Assembly: GCA_902624655.1 (NCBI GenBank)
Contig: CACNYJ010000001.1
Location: 62,001-126,000 of the forward strand
DNA: 64,000 nucleotides
Reading direction: 5' to 3'
From: an uncultured Thiothrix sp.
Lineage (GTDB): Bacteria > Pseudomonadota > Gammaproteobacteria > Poriferisulfidales > GCA-002705445
Position numbers and translations under genes: made by a program. Under the pieces are notes generated by a model. It was not told the origin of the DNA, ran no database searches, and worked only from the letters and a program-made list of their open reading frames with translations. Position 1 is the stretch's first letter; each line of letters begins with the position of its first letter. This document shows positions 7,776-16,262 of the stretch, piece by piece.

Positions 7776-8664
7776 TAAACTTGATAAATTAAGAAGAAAT
7801 CTTTTTCTTTTTTTAAGTATAACGAGTCTAGCTATTTTTTATCTTAATAACATAAGTTTAGATTTAAAAATTCAAAGCTATGCTCTATTTTTTCTTGTTG
7901 CTTTAATTGGAATTCCCCATGGTTTTTTTGATTTTTCAGTTGGTAAAAAATTATTAAAGAAGTTTTCTAACCTGTGGTTTTTATATTTTATTATTTTATA
8001 TGTTTTAATATCTTTGATTTATTTTATCGTTTGGATAAAATTTCCTGGAATCGCTCTAATTTTCTTTCTATTAATTGCTTCTTATCACTTTGGATACGAG
8101 GAATATAATTATTTTAATGCATCAAATCATATTACATTTGATGTAAATATGATAATTCGTGGCCTTATTATCGTTTTTTGTCCAATACTTTTTCATTATG
8201 ATCAAGTAAGCTATCTATTCTCTATTTTAGTAGGATACGATTTATCTAACTTCTCATTCTCTAATACTCAAAAGGCGTTCTTTATAATTCTTTCTGCATT
8301 TCATATTTTATTCGGAAAGAATGAAAATTATTTCAGTAAAGTAGAAAGTCTTATTTATTTATTAAACTTTATCCTTCTTCCACCATTAATATCTTTTATA
8401 TTATATTTTTGTTTTTCTCATTCTATAAAACATTTTTTGGAGTCAATTTATGTTTCAAAGCATGTTCCAGATAATTTTTCAACGAAAGGATTTTTATATT
8501 TGATAGTAATATCGTCATTACTTTTTTCTGTATTTTCTGTTTTGTTCATTTCTAATTATTTAGAAGAATCAATTAACATATCTATAGTAAAATTTATCTT
8601 TATTTTACTTGCGTGCTTAACGCTTCCCCATATGATATTTAATATGATTCCCGAAAGAAGATAG
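7768..8664 (+). CDS. blh: Beta-carotene 15,15'-dioxygenase, Brp/Blh family
   Basis: 298 aa with about eight hydrophobic helices, an integral inner-membrane protein. Histidines expected to bind the iron centre lie in IPHGFFD (H51), SYHFGY (H107), FSHSIKH (H218, H222) and LPHM (H288). The family cleaves beta-carotene symmetrically into two retinal molecules, the proteorhodopsin cofactor. It ends the crtI-crtB-crtY-blh operon. The convergent yggX stop lies 12 bp beyond, and a short hairpin (TAGTAGC/GCTGCTA) spans the two stops. Confidence 0.95.
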   Translation: MINKLDKLRRNLFLFLSITSLAIFYLNNISLDLKIQSYALFFLVALIGIPHGFFDFSVGKKLLKKFSNLWFLYFIILYVLISLIYFIVWIKFPGIALIFFLLIASYHFGYEEYNYFNASNHITFDVNMIIRGLIIVFCPILFHYDQVSYLFSILVGYDLSNFSFSNTQKAFFIILSAFHILFGKNENYFSKVESLIYLLNFILLPPLISFILYFCFSHSIKHFLESIYVSKHVPDNFSTKGFLYLIVISSLLFSVFSVLFISNYLEESINISIVKFIFILLACLTLPHMIFNMIPERR

Positions 8665-8675
8665 TAGCTGGGCTG

Positions 8676-8939
8676 CTATTCGGGCTTAAATTCTTTTGGT
8701 ACTTCAGATCCTTCTCCAAAAAGAAACTTTTCCATTTCTTCTTCAAGAAAGGTCCTAGCCTTAGGTTCTATAGGAGTAAGCCTATATTCGTTAATCAGCA
8801 TCGTCATATGCTTTAGCCAAAGGGCCCAAGCCTCTTTTGAGACGTTTTCAAAGATCTTTTTACCAATTTCTCCAGGATAGGTAGGTCTATCTAAACCCTC
8901 AAGTTCCTTTTTTAGCTTTGAACAAAAGACTGTTCTCAT
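8676..8939 (-). CDS. yggX: Probable Fe(2+)-trafficking protein YggX
   Basis: 87 aa, collinear with the 91-aa E. coli Ygg[16 protein letters not shown] carries the conserved N-terminal cysteine (C6), followed by [18 protein letters not shown] and [12 protein letters not shown]. The family protects iron-sulfur clusters against oxidative damage and is linked to iron handling. It overlaps the end of mutY by 41 bp; MutY carries a 4Fe-4S cluster, and the mutY-yggX pair is a conserved gammaproteobacterial arrangement. It is convergent with blh. Confidence 0.95.
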   Translation of the reverse strand: MRTVFCSKLKKELEGLDRPTYPGEIGKKIFENVSKEAWALWLKHMTMLINEYRLTPIEPKARTFLEEEMEKFLFGEGSEVPKEFKPE

Positions 8940-9993
8940 TTTCTAATTCCTCAGTAAGTTTTTTAATAATTTCTACAAATGGCTTTGCTGTAGCAATTTT
9001 ATCATATATATTTTTCCAATAAAATTCCTCAGAAATTGGATAATTTTCAACATTAATTCTATAAATATTTATATTTAATTTCATGTGAGTTAAATTATGC
9101 TTTATTGAAGCATAATGATAAATATTTGGTTTTAGATTTATTTTTTTTAAGTATTTCTTACAATCATCTTTTGTTTTAAAATTTAAGGGGCACCATAAAT
9201 TTGCCCAAATACCTTTATTAGGATTCTTTTGCATCAGAATTAAGTTTTTATTTTTTACTACTAAAAAGTAATTTAAGTCTTTTTCTTTTTTAATTATTTT
9301 TTTTCTCTTAATAGGAATTACGTTCGTTAAATCAAATTTAAAAGATTTACAATCTAAGCTTACTGGGCATTTTTCACAAAGTGGAGATTTCTTCTTACAA
9401 ATTATAGCACCAAGGTCCATGATTGCTTGACTGTAAATATCATTTTTATTTTTTGGGAGTAAATTCTCTGAAAATTTCCATAATTCCTTATCTATATTTT
9501 TTTCTGCTTTAATTGCGAAGTACCTTTCTAAAACTCTTTTCACATTTCCATCTAGGATGGCATATCTCTTATTAAAAGCCAAAGATAATATAGCTCCAGC
9601 TGTAGATCTTCCAATGCCTGGTAGGTCTATGATTTCTTCAAAAGTACTTGGAAAAATTAAGTTATGTTTATTTTTTATTATCTGGGATGATTTATAAATA
9701 TTTTCTGCCCTCCTGTAATACCCCAGTCCAGTCCAAAGCTCAAATATATCTTCAATCCTAGATTTTGAAAGTGCTTTAATATCTGGATATTTTTGCATAA
9801 ACTTTTCGAAAAATGGAAGTACAGTTTTTACTTGAGTTTGTTGAAGCATTATTTCAGATATCCAGACTTTATAGGGATTAATTTGTTTTTGCCAAGGCAG
9901 GTTATGGCGGCCAAAGTCTTTTTGCCACGAGATTAAATTTTTTGAAAATTTTTTATTCTCTTTATTTTGATCTTTTCCACTCACCAGATGCAC
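8899..9993 (-). CDS. mutY: A/G-specific adenine DNA glycosylase
   Basis: 364 aa. The catalytic glutamate is E47 in [12 protein letters not shown], the helix-hairpin-helix is [11 protein letters not shown] (about residues 124-134), and the second catalytic acid is D148 in [10 protein letters not shown]. The 4Fe-4S cysteines are C199, C206, C209 and C215 with C-x6-C-x2-C-x5-C spacing. The C-terminal third is the NUDIX-like domain that reads 8-oxoguanine. It removes adenine mispaired with 8-oxoguanine, useful for a sunlit, aerobic cell. It overlaps moaC by 32 bp upstream and yggX downstream, forming moaC-mutY-yggX. Confidence 0.96.
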   Translation of the reverse strand: MHLVSGKDQNKENKKFSKNLISWQKDFGRHNLPWQKQINPYKVWISEIMLQQTQVKTVLPFFEKFMQKYPDIKALSKSRIEDIFELWTGLGYYRRAENIYKSSQIIKNKHNLIFPSTFEEIIDLPGIGRSTAGAILSLAFNKRYAILDGNVKRVLERYFAIKAEKNIDKELWKFSENLLPKNKNDIYSQAIMDLGAIICKKKSPLCEKCPVSLDCKSFKFDLTNVIPIKRKKIIKKEKDLNYFLVVKNKNLILMQKNPNKGIWANLWCPLNFKTKDDCKKYLKKINLKPNIYHYASIKHNLTHMKLNINIYRINVENYPISEEFYWKNIYDKIATAKPFVEIIKKLTEELENENSLLFKAKKGT

Positions 9994-10444
9994 CGCCTTT
10001 TTTCAAATCGAGTTTTATATCTGAAATAACCATTCCTCTGTCAATAGATTTACACATATCATATATTGTGAGTAAACTGATTTGAACTGCGGTTAATGCT
10101 TCCATTTCAACACCAGTCTTTCCTGAGGATGTAGCACTTACAATACACTCAACATATTTTTTTGACTTATTGACTTTAAAGTCAATATTTACTGATGATA
10201 AATTAATGTTATGGCATAAGGGTATCAAATCTGGGGTTTTTTTGGCAGATACTATACCAGCTATTCTTGCTACTCCTAAAACATCACCTTTTTTATGCCC
10301 ACCTTCTTTTATTTTTATTAAGGATGCTAAAGACATGTGTATTTTCCCACTGGCTACGGCCATTCTCTCTGTGATATCCTTTGAGTGAATATCAACCATT
10401 TGAGCATTTCCAGATTTAGTAAAATGTGTAAGATTCTTTTTCAT
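9962..10444 (-). CDS. moaC: Cyclic pyranopterin monophosphate synthase
   Basis: 160 aa, usual length. Conserved segments are MVDIHSKDITERMAVASG (16-33), the K51-K52 region, IPLCHNI (about 74-80), TGVEMEALTAV (110-120) and D129...K132 in the C-terminal helix. It performs the second step of molybdenum cofactor synthesis, turning the MoaA product into cyclic pyranopterin monophosphate. It is divergent from moaD with a 38-bp gap. moaA, moaB and moaE are not in the window, so the pathway is scattered, unlike the compact moaABCDE operon of E. coli. Confidence 0.97.
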   Translation of the reverse strand: MKKNLTHFTKSGNAQMVDIHSKDITERMAVASGKIHMSLASLIKIKEGGHKKGDVLGVARIAGIVSAKKTPDLIPLCHNINLSSVNIDFKVNKSKKYVECIVSATSSGKTGVEMEALTAVQISLLTIYDMCKSIDRGMVISDIKLDLKKGGASGEWKRSK

Positions 10445-10482
10445 AAGTTAGTGTTTATATTATTGCTTATAGTGTATCAAAT

Positions 10483-10716
10483 ATGAAAATAAAAGTAATT
10501 TACTTAGCAAGACTTTCGGAAGATTTGGGTAAAAAAGAAGAAACTCTTGACCTGCCAAATACAAATCTAACAATTCAAGATTTGTTTTTTGAGCTAAATC
10601 TACACAAATTTAAATATAAAATATTTGCCGCATGTAATTTTGAACATACTACTTTTGAGTATGTTTTAAAAGAGAATGACGAGGTAGCATTTTTCCCAAC
10701 AATAACTGGTGGTTAA
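10483..10716 (+). CDS. moaD: Molybdopterin synthase sulfur-carrier subunit
   Basis: 77 aa beta-grasp (ubiquitin-like) protein with the required C-terminal Gly-Gly (ITGG) that is thiocarboxylated and donates sulfur to the molybdopterin precursor. The late hydrophobic stretch LKENDEVAFFPTITGG is characteristic of MoaD. Divergently placed beside moaC, which supports the assignment over the related ThiS. Its partner MoaE is not encoded in the window. Its stop is a single base from the convergent protease stop. Confidence 0.9.
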   Translation: MKIKVIYLARLSEDLGKKEETLDLPNTNLTIQDLFFELNLHKFKYKIFAACNFEHTTFEYVLKENDEVAFFPTITGG

Positions 10717-10717
10717 T

Positions 10718-12085
10718 TTATTTCAATAAGATAAACGCTGTTCTATTTTTCCTTTGAACATGAAGTACGAGTTCATCGTTATTATTTGCTACTATTTCTA
10801 GATCCTTTAAAGCCTGTGTAGGTATGTTATTGATTGATAAAATAATGTCATTTGGTCTGATGCCAGCAAAATATGCTTTGCTATCCTTTCTCATTTTCAT
10901 TATTTTTATTCCATTTACCTTTCCATATTCTGGCATATTTTTTTTAATATCCCCGAAAATTACGCCTGATAATCTTGGATTCAATTTTAAATTCTTTATT
11001 TTTGCTTTATCAGGCTCAACAATACGAACTTTTTTTGTCAATACTTTACCTTTTCTATTAATTTGTAGAGTTATTGTGCTATTAATTTTTAAAAGGCCAA
11101 TTTTATTTCGCATTGATGCTGCATTTTCTACAGCCTTATTATTAATTTTTATTACTACATCTCCTACTTCTATGCCTGATAAATATGCAGGAGAATCTTT
11201 CTGAACTCTTGTAATTATTGCCCCACGGCTCGTCTCCACTCCAAAAGCTTTTGAAAGGTCATCTGTCAGATTTTGTGCAGAAACCCCTAAATAACCTCTT
11301 TTTACTTCTCCATACTTAAGCAACTGGTCAGTAATGTCTAGGGCCATATTTACAGGAATAGCAAGACCTATACCCACACTTCCAGCTGAAGACCCACTAG
11401 AGCCAATAATCGCTGTGTTTATTCCAACAAGCTCTCCTTTTAAATTAACTAAAGCGCCGCCAGAATTCCCAGGGTTAATTGACGCATCTGTTTGTATGAA
11501 ATTTTCATATGCTTCTATGCCAAGTCCAGACCTACCTAAAGCACTGACTATACCAGATGTAACCGTTTGCCCGATTCCAAATGGATTTCCGATAGCAACA
11601 ACAAAATCTCCAACTCTCAGCTTTTCTGAGTTTGAAAACTTAATAGCCGTTAAATTTTTTGGTTCGATTTGAATAACAGCAATATCGGATGCAGGATCAG
11701 CACCAACTAATGTCGCTTTAAATTCTCTTCCATCATGAAGCTTAACTTTGATATCTTTTGCTTTTGCAATTACATGATTATTTGTAATGATGTATCCTTT
11801 TTTATTGTTGATTATTACTCCTGAGCCTAAACCAGACCTGTTTCTTTTTTGTGATTTTTGCAGATCAGGAATATTAAAAAATTTTCTTAAAAACGGATCA
11901 TCAATTAATTGATTTCTTTGTACGCTCTCACTTATTGTATAAATATTAACAACAGCAGGAGTAACATTTTCCAGCATAGGCGCTAAAGAGGGAACCCCTG
12001 AACTAAATAACTTTGAATTATTAGAAAATGCAGATAATGATAAAAATAGCGTAGATATTAGAATGCTTTTAATTATTGAACTCAT
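10718..12085 (-). CDS. Periplasmic Do-like serine protease (DegP/DegQ family)
   Basis: 455 aa with an N-terminal signal peptide (hydrophobic residues about 5-20). The trypsin-like catalytic triad is H104 in TNNHVI, D134 in ASDIAV and S208 in NPGNSGGAL. Two PDZ domains follow (about 245-345 and 365-455). The family degrades and refolds misfolded envelope proteins. The loop between the start and the triad is fairly short, closer to DegQ than to DegP. No gene symbol is given because the paralogue cannot be settled. It lies downstream of the asparaginase-like gene, 9 bp apart, so the two may be cotranscribed. Confidence 0.93.
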   Translation of the reverse strand: MSSIIKSILISTLFLSLSAFSNNSKLFSSGVPSLAPMLENVTPAVVNIYTISESVQRNQLIDDPFLRKFFNIPDLQKSQKRNRSGLGSGVIINNKKGYIITNNHVIAKAKDIKVKLHDGREFKATLVGADPASDIAVIQIEPKNLTAIKFSNSEKLRVGDFVVAIGNPFGIGQTVTSGIVSALGRSGLGIEAYENFIQTDASINPGNSGGALVNLKGELVGINTAIIGSSGSSAGSVGIGLAIPVNMALDITDQLLKYGEVKRGYLGVSAQNLTDDLSKAFGVETSRGAIITRVQKDSPAYLSGIEVGDVVIKINNKAVENAASMRNKIGLLKINSTITLQINRKGKVLTKKVRIVEPDKAKIKNLKLNPRLSGVIFGDIKKNMPEYGKVNGIKIMKMRKDSKAYFAGIRPNDIILSINNIPTQALKDLEIVANNNDELVLHVQRKNRTAFILLK

Positions 12086-12094
12086 GCTATACTT

Positions 12095-12580
12095 TTAATC
12101 CTTTGTTTCAAACTTACCTAGGTCGATATTTTTTTTAACATTATCTGATTTGAAGACCTGGCCATTCATAGCAATATAAATTCCAAATTCAAGGCTCATT
12201 GTAGCTCCGAGCGCGAAACCAGAATTAAAGATTGCATCCGTCTTTCTAAATCTTGCAGGTTGCATTGAGCCAGTCAAGACTATAGTTTTATCTATAATAC
12301 CCTCCAAATGCTTTGCTGTCTCAACCATAGTATCGGTTCCATGTATAATTATAATTCTTTCCTCGTCACATTCTTCTACAGATTTTTTTATAATTTCCCG
12401 TTCTTCAGAAGTTATATCAAGACTATCTTTTTTCAGAATGGATTTAATACGGAAATCCGCGGTAACATTACCCTCGTCTAATATAGATGTGATGCAAGGG
12501 TCTCCGATGCTGTATTCGCTATTTGCATCAAAATATATTTTATCAAATGTTCCACCTGTGGTTAAAATTGCTACCTTCAT
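12095..12580 (-). CDS. Single-domain asparaginase-like protein
   Basis: 161 aa from the ATG; a TTG five codons upstream is possible but less likely. It has the N-terminal-domain signatures of type I/II asparaginases: TTGGTFDK (residues 7-14, nucleophile-type T11) and HGTDTMVETA (80-89, T82-D83), then VLTGSMQPAR. Full-length enzymes have about 330 residues in two domains; the whole C-terminal domain is absent here although the frame ends cleanly. Stand-alone versions of this domain are known in proteobacteria. Activity is uncertain, because classical enzymes complete their active sites between subunits. It precedes the Do-like protease on the same strand. Confidence 0.75.
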   Translation of the reverse strand: MKVAILTTGGTFDKIYFDANSEYSIGDPCITSILDEGNVTADFRIKSILKKDSLDITSEEREIIKKSVEECDEERIIIIHGTDTMVETAKHLEGIIDKTIVLTGSMQPARFRKTDAIFNSGFALGATMSLEFGIYIAMNGQVFKSDNVKKNIDLGKFETKD

Positions 12581-12693
12581 AATCCTTTGCCCCAATGCTT
12601 TTCATACTGTGTTATTATATTGATTGTGTAATTCTTCACAAAAATAAGAAATAAGCAAATTTTTTTTTTTTGGAATATTCGAAAATACTAATT

Positions 12694-13413
12694 ATGAGAA
12701 AAAACGGCAGGAAATCAAACGAATTAAGAGAAATTAAAATTATTAAGGACTTCATATCACATCCTGAAGGCTCGGTTTTAGTTGAATTTGGGCAAACAAA
12801 AGTAATTTGCAATGCAACAATTGAAGACAAGGTGCCGAATTTTCTTAAGGGCCAAAATTCGGGATGGGTGACTGCGGAATATGGCATGTTACCGAGATCA
12901 ACTAATGATCGAATGCGAAGAGAATCAAAGAGTAGGCAGAGCGGAAGGACAATGGAAATTCAAAGATTAATTGGTAGATCATTAAGGTCAGCGATTAATC
13001 TTGAAAAACTTGGAGAGAAAACAATCACAGTAGACTGTGATGTTATTCAGGCTGATGGAGGCACTAGGACAGCATCAATAACTGGTGGATTCGTGGCCCT
13101 TTGCCTGGCATTGAGAACCAAGGATGATGATTCTTTTTGTTCATCCGATATTATAGATTCATTTACAGGCTCTGTCTCAATTGGCAAAGTTGACGGAGAA
13201 ATTTTATTAGATTTAGATTACGAAGAGGACTCTAACGCTGAAACAGATATGAATTTTATAATGAACGAAAAAGAAGAGTTTGTTGAGATTCAAGGTACGG
13301 CTGAAAAAGGCTCTTTTTCAAAAAAAGAATTAGACTCCATGGTATTGTTAGCCTCAGAAGGAATTAAGAATATCATTGAGATTCAAAAAAAAGCTTTAAA
13401 CAGTTATGGATAA
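12694..13413 (+). CDS. rph: Ribonuclease PH
   Basis: 239 aa from the ATG giving the family start M-R-x-x-G-R; an upstream TTG at 12670 would add eight atypical residues. It aligns from end to end with E. coli RNase PH: EGSVLVEFGQTKV, FLKGQNSGWVTAEYGMLPRST and SGRTMEIQRLIGRSLR. The enzyme trims tRNA 3' ends by phosphorolysis. It overlaps rdgB by 8 bp, a pairing seen in many proteobacteria. A run of 12 T before the start and the divergent asparaginase-like gene suggest a promoter in the 110-bp gap. Confidence 0.97.
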   Translation: MRKNGRKSNELREIKIIKDFISHPEGSVLVEFGQTKVICNATIEDKVPNFLKGQNSGWVTAEYGMLPRSTNDRMRRESKSRQSGRTMEIQRLIGRSLRSAINLEKLGEKTITVDCDVIQADGGTRTASITGGFVALCLALRTKDDDSFCSSDIIDSFTGSVSIGKVDGEILLDLDYEEDSNAETDMNFIMNEKEEFVEIQGTAEKGSFSKKELDSMVLLASEGIKNIIEIQKKALNSYG

Positions 13414-13993
13414 AATTTTATTAGCTTCTAATAATTCTAATAAAATTAAGGAATTCGACGAAATCTTAGAACACAAATTTGAATTAATACCCCAATCAAA
13501 GTTAAATATTAACGAAGTCGAAGAAACCGGGTTAACATTTGTTGAAAATGCAATTTTAAAAGCCAGAAATGCTGCAAAAATTGGCAATCTCCCTGCTATT
13601 GCTGATGACTCAGGCATTGAAGTTGATGCATTGTCGGGAAGGCCTGGAATTTTTTCTGCGCGTTATGCAGGACGCCAAAAAGATGATAATGATAATAATA
13701 AACTTTTACTTGAAGAACTTATCGATATTCCATTTAAAGAAAGGACTGCAAGATATCAGTGTGTGATTGTTTTCATGCCTTACTTTGACCATCCAATTCC
13801 GAAAATATACTGTGGCACATGGGAGGGTTATATAGGATTTGAGGAGAGAGGCGAAAATGGTTTTGGTTATGATCCTTTATTCTTTCTCCCAGATTTAGAC
13901 TGCACTGCAGCACAACTTTCAAAAATAGAAAAAAATAAGATTAGTCATCGTGGGAAAGCTCTTGATTTATTAAAAACTGACCTTTTAAGATGA
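13406..13993 (+). CDS. rdgB: XTP/dITP pyrophosphatase (RdgB/HAM1)
   Basis: 195 aa. The start LLASNNSNKIKEF matches the family substrate-binding SNNxxKxxE motif; ADDSGIEVDAL and GRPGIFSARYAG follow, and GFGYDPLFF with the final SHRGKAL complete the signature. It hydrolyses dITP, XTP and related deaminated nucleotides and so keeps them out of DNA. Translationally coupled to rph through an 8-bp overlap. A 498-bp noncoding region follows. Confidence 0.97.
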   Translation: MDKILLASNNSNKIKEFDEILEHKFELIPQSKLNINEVEETGLTFVENAILKARNAAKIGNLPAIADDSGIEVDALSGRPGIFSARYAGRQKDDNDNNKLLLEELIDIPFKERTARYQCVIVFMPYFDHPIPKIYCGTWEGYIGFEERGENGFGYDPLFFLPDLDCTAAQLSKIEKNKISHRGKALDLLKTDLLR

Positions 13994-14491
13994 AAAATTG
14001 ATCAATATTTTTGTTTTTTTTGATAATTTTTTAAAAACATACTGAATCCTAAGGGCTTTTATTCACAGATAAATTTTTTGTCAATATTTTTAGCATTTTT
14101 TCTTAGTTTTTTTCTTTACAAGAATTTTTGAATTTTTTTTGTTTATTATCAATAACTTATATTGTTCAAAAATTGACCAATTTAATAACGATGAAAGAAT
14201 GTTTGAAGTTTATTTAAAAAAATTTGATTTTTGCACAGACTTATCCACAATTTTTGTGGATATAAAAATACCTCAGTAAAACAGTAATTTATGGAAAATA
14301 ACTAGAATATCTTTGCAAAGCTTTCGCAAAGTTTACCTAAATATATCTCTATATGATGCCAAATATAGATAAAATTATCGATTTTAAAGCCATTTTAGGA
14401 AAATATATCTAGTTTTACCCTTTTTTACTTGTAGCTATCAAGAGGTTTATGTATCATTCTTTTTCATTCATTTTATTGATGTTATAGAATT
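13994..14491. other. 498-bp AT-rich intergenic region with DnaA-box-like sites
   Basis: No convincing gene on either strand. It contains two perfect TTATNCACA matches (TTATTCACA at 14059-14067, TTATCCACA at 14241-14249) and a near match on the other strand (TGTGGATAT at 14255-14263). The last two form a perfect 9-bp inverted repeat with a 3-bp spacer. Tandem CTTTGCAAAG and CTTTCGCAAAG elements (14311-14331) and long A/T tracts follow. This could be a replication-origin or DnaA-binding region, or the upstream region of L31B. It is the longest gap in the window. The origin reading is speculative because dnaA, dnaN and mnmG are not adjacent. Confidence 0.35.
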
Positions 14492-14737
14492 ATGAAAAAA
14501 GACATTCACCCAGAATATCGAGAAGTTTTATTCCATGATGTTGGTGCGGATAAATATTTCCTTATTAAATCAACGTTGAAGACTGATCAAACAAAAGAAT
14601 GGGAAGATGGGCAGACTTATCCCTATTATACCCTTGATATCTCCTCGGCCTCACACCCTTATTATACTGGTAAGCAAAAAATGATTGATACTGCTGGGCA
14701 AGTCGACAAATTCAAAAAAAGATATAGTAAAACCTAA
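14492..14737 (+). CDS. rpmE2: 50S ribosomal protein L31 type B
   Basis: 81 aa. [25 protein letters not shown] and the final [13 protein letters not shown] match the type B form. It lacks the CxxC zinc-binding cysteines of the type A protein, so it is the zinc-independent variant. In many bacteria type B replaces the zinc form when zinc is scarce; here it may be the only copy, which cannot be judged from the window. No Zur-box match was recognised upstream. The M48 protease follows 54 bp later. Confidence 0.95.
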   Translation: MKKDIHPEYREVLFHDVGADKYFLIKSTLKTDQTKEWEDGQTYPYYTLDISSASHPYYTGKQKMIDTAGQVDKFKKRYSKT

Positions 14738-14791
14738 ATTTAATCTAATTCCCCCTTTATATTACTGAATTTTTTGTGCAATATTAAGGTT

Positions 14792-16258
14792 ATGGATAGA
14801 AGATCATTCCTAAAAAAATCAGCCCTATTGACAATTTCAGGCTCTCTTGCGTCTTGTGCAACAAATCCCGTTACAGGAGAACAGGACCTAATTCTTTTGT
14901 CGGAAGATGAAGAAACTGAACTTGGTAGAAGCTCTCATAAACAAATTATGAAAGCATATAGCCCATATATAAATCCTCCTTTGAAAAAATACATTGTAGA
15001 ATTAGGCGAAAAGCTTGCAGAAATTAGCCACAGGAACGATTTGATATATCATTTTACCTTACTTGATAGCCCACAAGTAAATGCTTTTGCCTTACCTGGC
15101 GGTTACATATACATCACTAGAGGTATGCTAGCATATTTAAAAAATGAAGCAGAACTGGCAGGAGTTCTTGGTCACGAATTAGGGCATATTACAGCTAAAC
15201 ATGGCGTTAAACAGTATTCAAAGAGCCAAGTAGCAAATATTTTTGGAACTATCTTCGGAATCGTAATTGGTGACAGAAATCTTGCTAACCTTGGGAGATT
15301 AGCGTCAACTGCGATTTTAAGAGGTTATGGCAGAGAAGCAGAACTAGAAGCAGATAGAGTAGGCGCAGAATACATCGCAAGAGTTGGATATGATCCTGAT
15401 GCCTTGCAAAATGTTATTGGGGTTTTAAAAAATCAAGAAGAATTTGACAAAGTTTTAGCTGAAGAGGAAAACAGAGACCCGTATGCATACCATGGAGTTT
15501 TTTCAACTCACCCAGATAATGATAAAAGATTACAAGAAGTTATAAGAGCAGCGAAAGAAAATATTAATGAAAAAAAATTAGATGATAATGAAGAGAAATA
15601 TTTAAAACTTATTGAAGGAATTCCTTTTGGCCCAGGTGAGGGCCAAGGTTCTGCGAGAGGATCAAGTTTTTACCATTCTGATTTGGACTTTACTCTAAAA
15701 TTTCCTGATGGTTGGAAAATAGAAAACCTACCGACAGCTGTTCTTGGAACAACGCCAGACAGAGAAGTTCTTATTGAGCTTACAATGAGAGACTTAAATA
15801 GAAAGATATCTGCTGAAGAATTAATGTCTAGACTATATGGAGATGACTTACAACAAGGTAGGGAGATTAATTCTTCAGAGTATAAAGGTTATGCGGCAAC
15901 TGTTGAAATGGATACAACATTTGGTAACGCTCATAAATGCAGAGTGGCAATTCTTTACAAGAATAAAAAAGAGGCTTTTCAGTTTATTGCAACTACAAAA
16001 AAAGGAAGTGATTATTTTAAAAATGTTTTAACTTTTGATGATACCATTCAATCTTTAAGAAAGTTGAAAGCTAATGAGAAAGCACTAGGCGAACCAAAAA
16101 GGATACGTTTACACAAAGTAAAGAAAGGCGAAACTTTTAAAAAGTTATCGAAAAAAACCGCATTTACAACACACGCTGAAAACAGATTACGAGTTATTAA
16201 CAACAAATTTCCTTCCGGAGAACCTTCAATGGGAAGTTTTGTTAAATTAGTATACTAA
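14792..16258 (+). CDS. Lipoprotein M48-family zinc metalloprotease
   Basis: 488 aa from the ATG giving the export signal; a TTG at 14774 is less plausible. The start MDRRSFLKKS resembles a twin-arginine or Sec signal followed by a lipobox, SLAS-C22. The zinc motif is HELGH (128-132), with the third ligand in EADRVGAEY (about 186-194). Family members (BepA/LoiP-like) act in the periplasm on outer-membrane proteins. The C-terminal part (about 285-488) contains a distinct beta-rich region ending in a LysM-like HKVKKGETFKKLS segment, suggesting cell-wall contact. dsbD follows 4 bp after the stop. Confidence 0.9.
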   Translation: MDRRSFLKKSALLTISGSLASCATNPVTGEQDLILLSEDEETELGRSSHKQIMKAYSPYINPPLKKYIVELGEKLAEISHRNDLIYHFTLLDSPQVNAFALPGGYIYITRGMLAYLKNEAELAGVLGHELGHITAKHGVKQYSKSQVANIFGTIFGIVIGDRNLANLGRLASTAILRGYGREAELEADRVGAEYIARVGYDPDALQNVIGVLKNQEEFDKVLAEEENRDPYAYHGVFSTHPDNDKRLQEVIRAAKENINEKKLDDNEEKYLKLIEGIPFGPGEGQGSARGSSFYHSDLDFTLKFPDGWKIENLPTAVLGTTPDREVLIELTMRDLNRKISAEELMSRLYGDDLQQGREINSSEYKGYAATVEMDTTFGNAHKCRVAILYKNKKEAFQFIATTKKGSDYFKNVLTFDDTIQSLRKLKANEKALGEPKRIRLHKVKKGETFKKLSKKTAFTTHAENRLRVINNKFPSGEPSMGSFVKLVY

Positions 16259-16262
16259 CACT

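Noticed and set aside
10824-11672. 126-aa and 112-aa plus-strand ORFs inside the Do-like protease
   Set aside because: Antisense shadows of a clear protease frame with full catalytic triad and PDZ domains.
13681-13702. GATGATAATGATAATAATAA microsatellite-like stretch
   Set aside because: Inside rdgB, it encodes the D-D-N-D-N-N loop; in frame and not a repeat element.
14470-14495. Possible Zur box (TGTTATAGAATTAT) before L31B
   Set aside because: Only one half resembles the consensus; the other half does not match.
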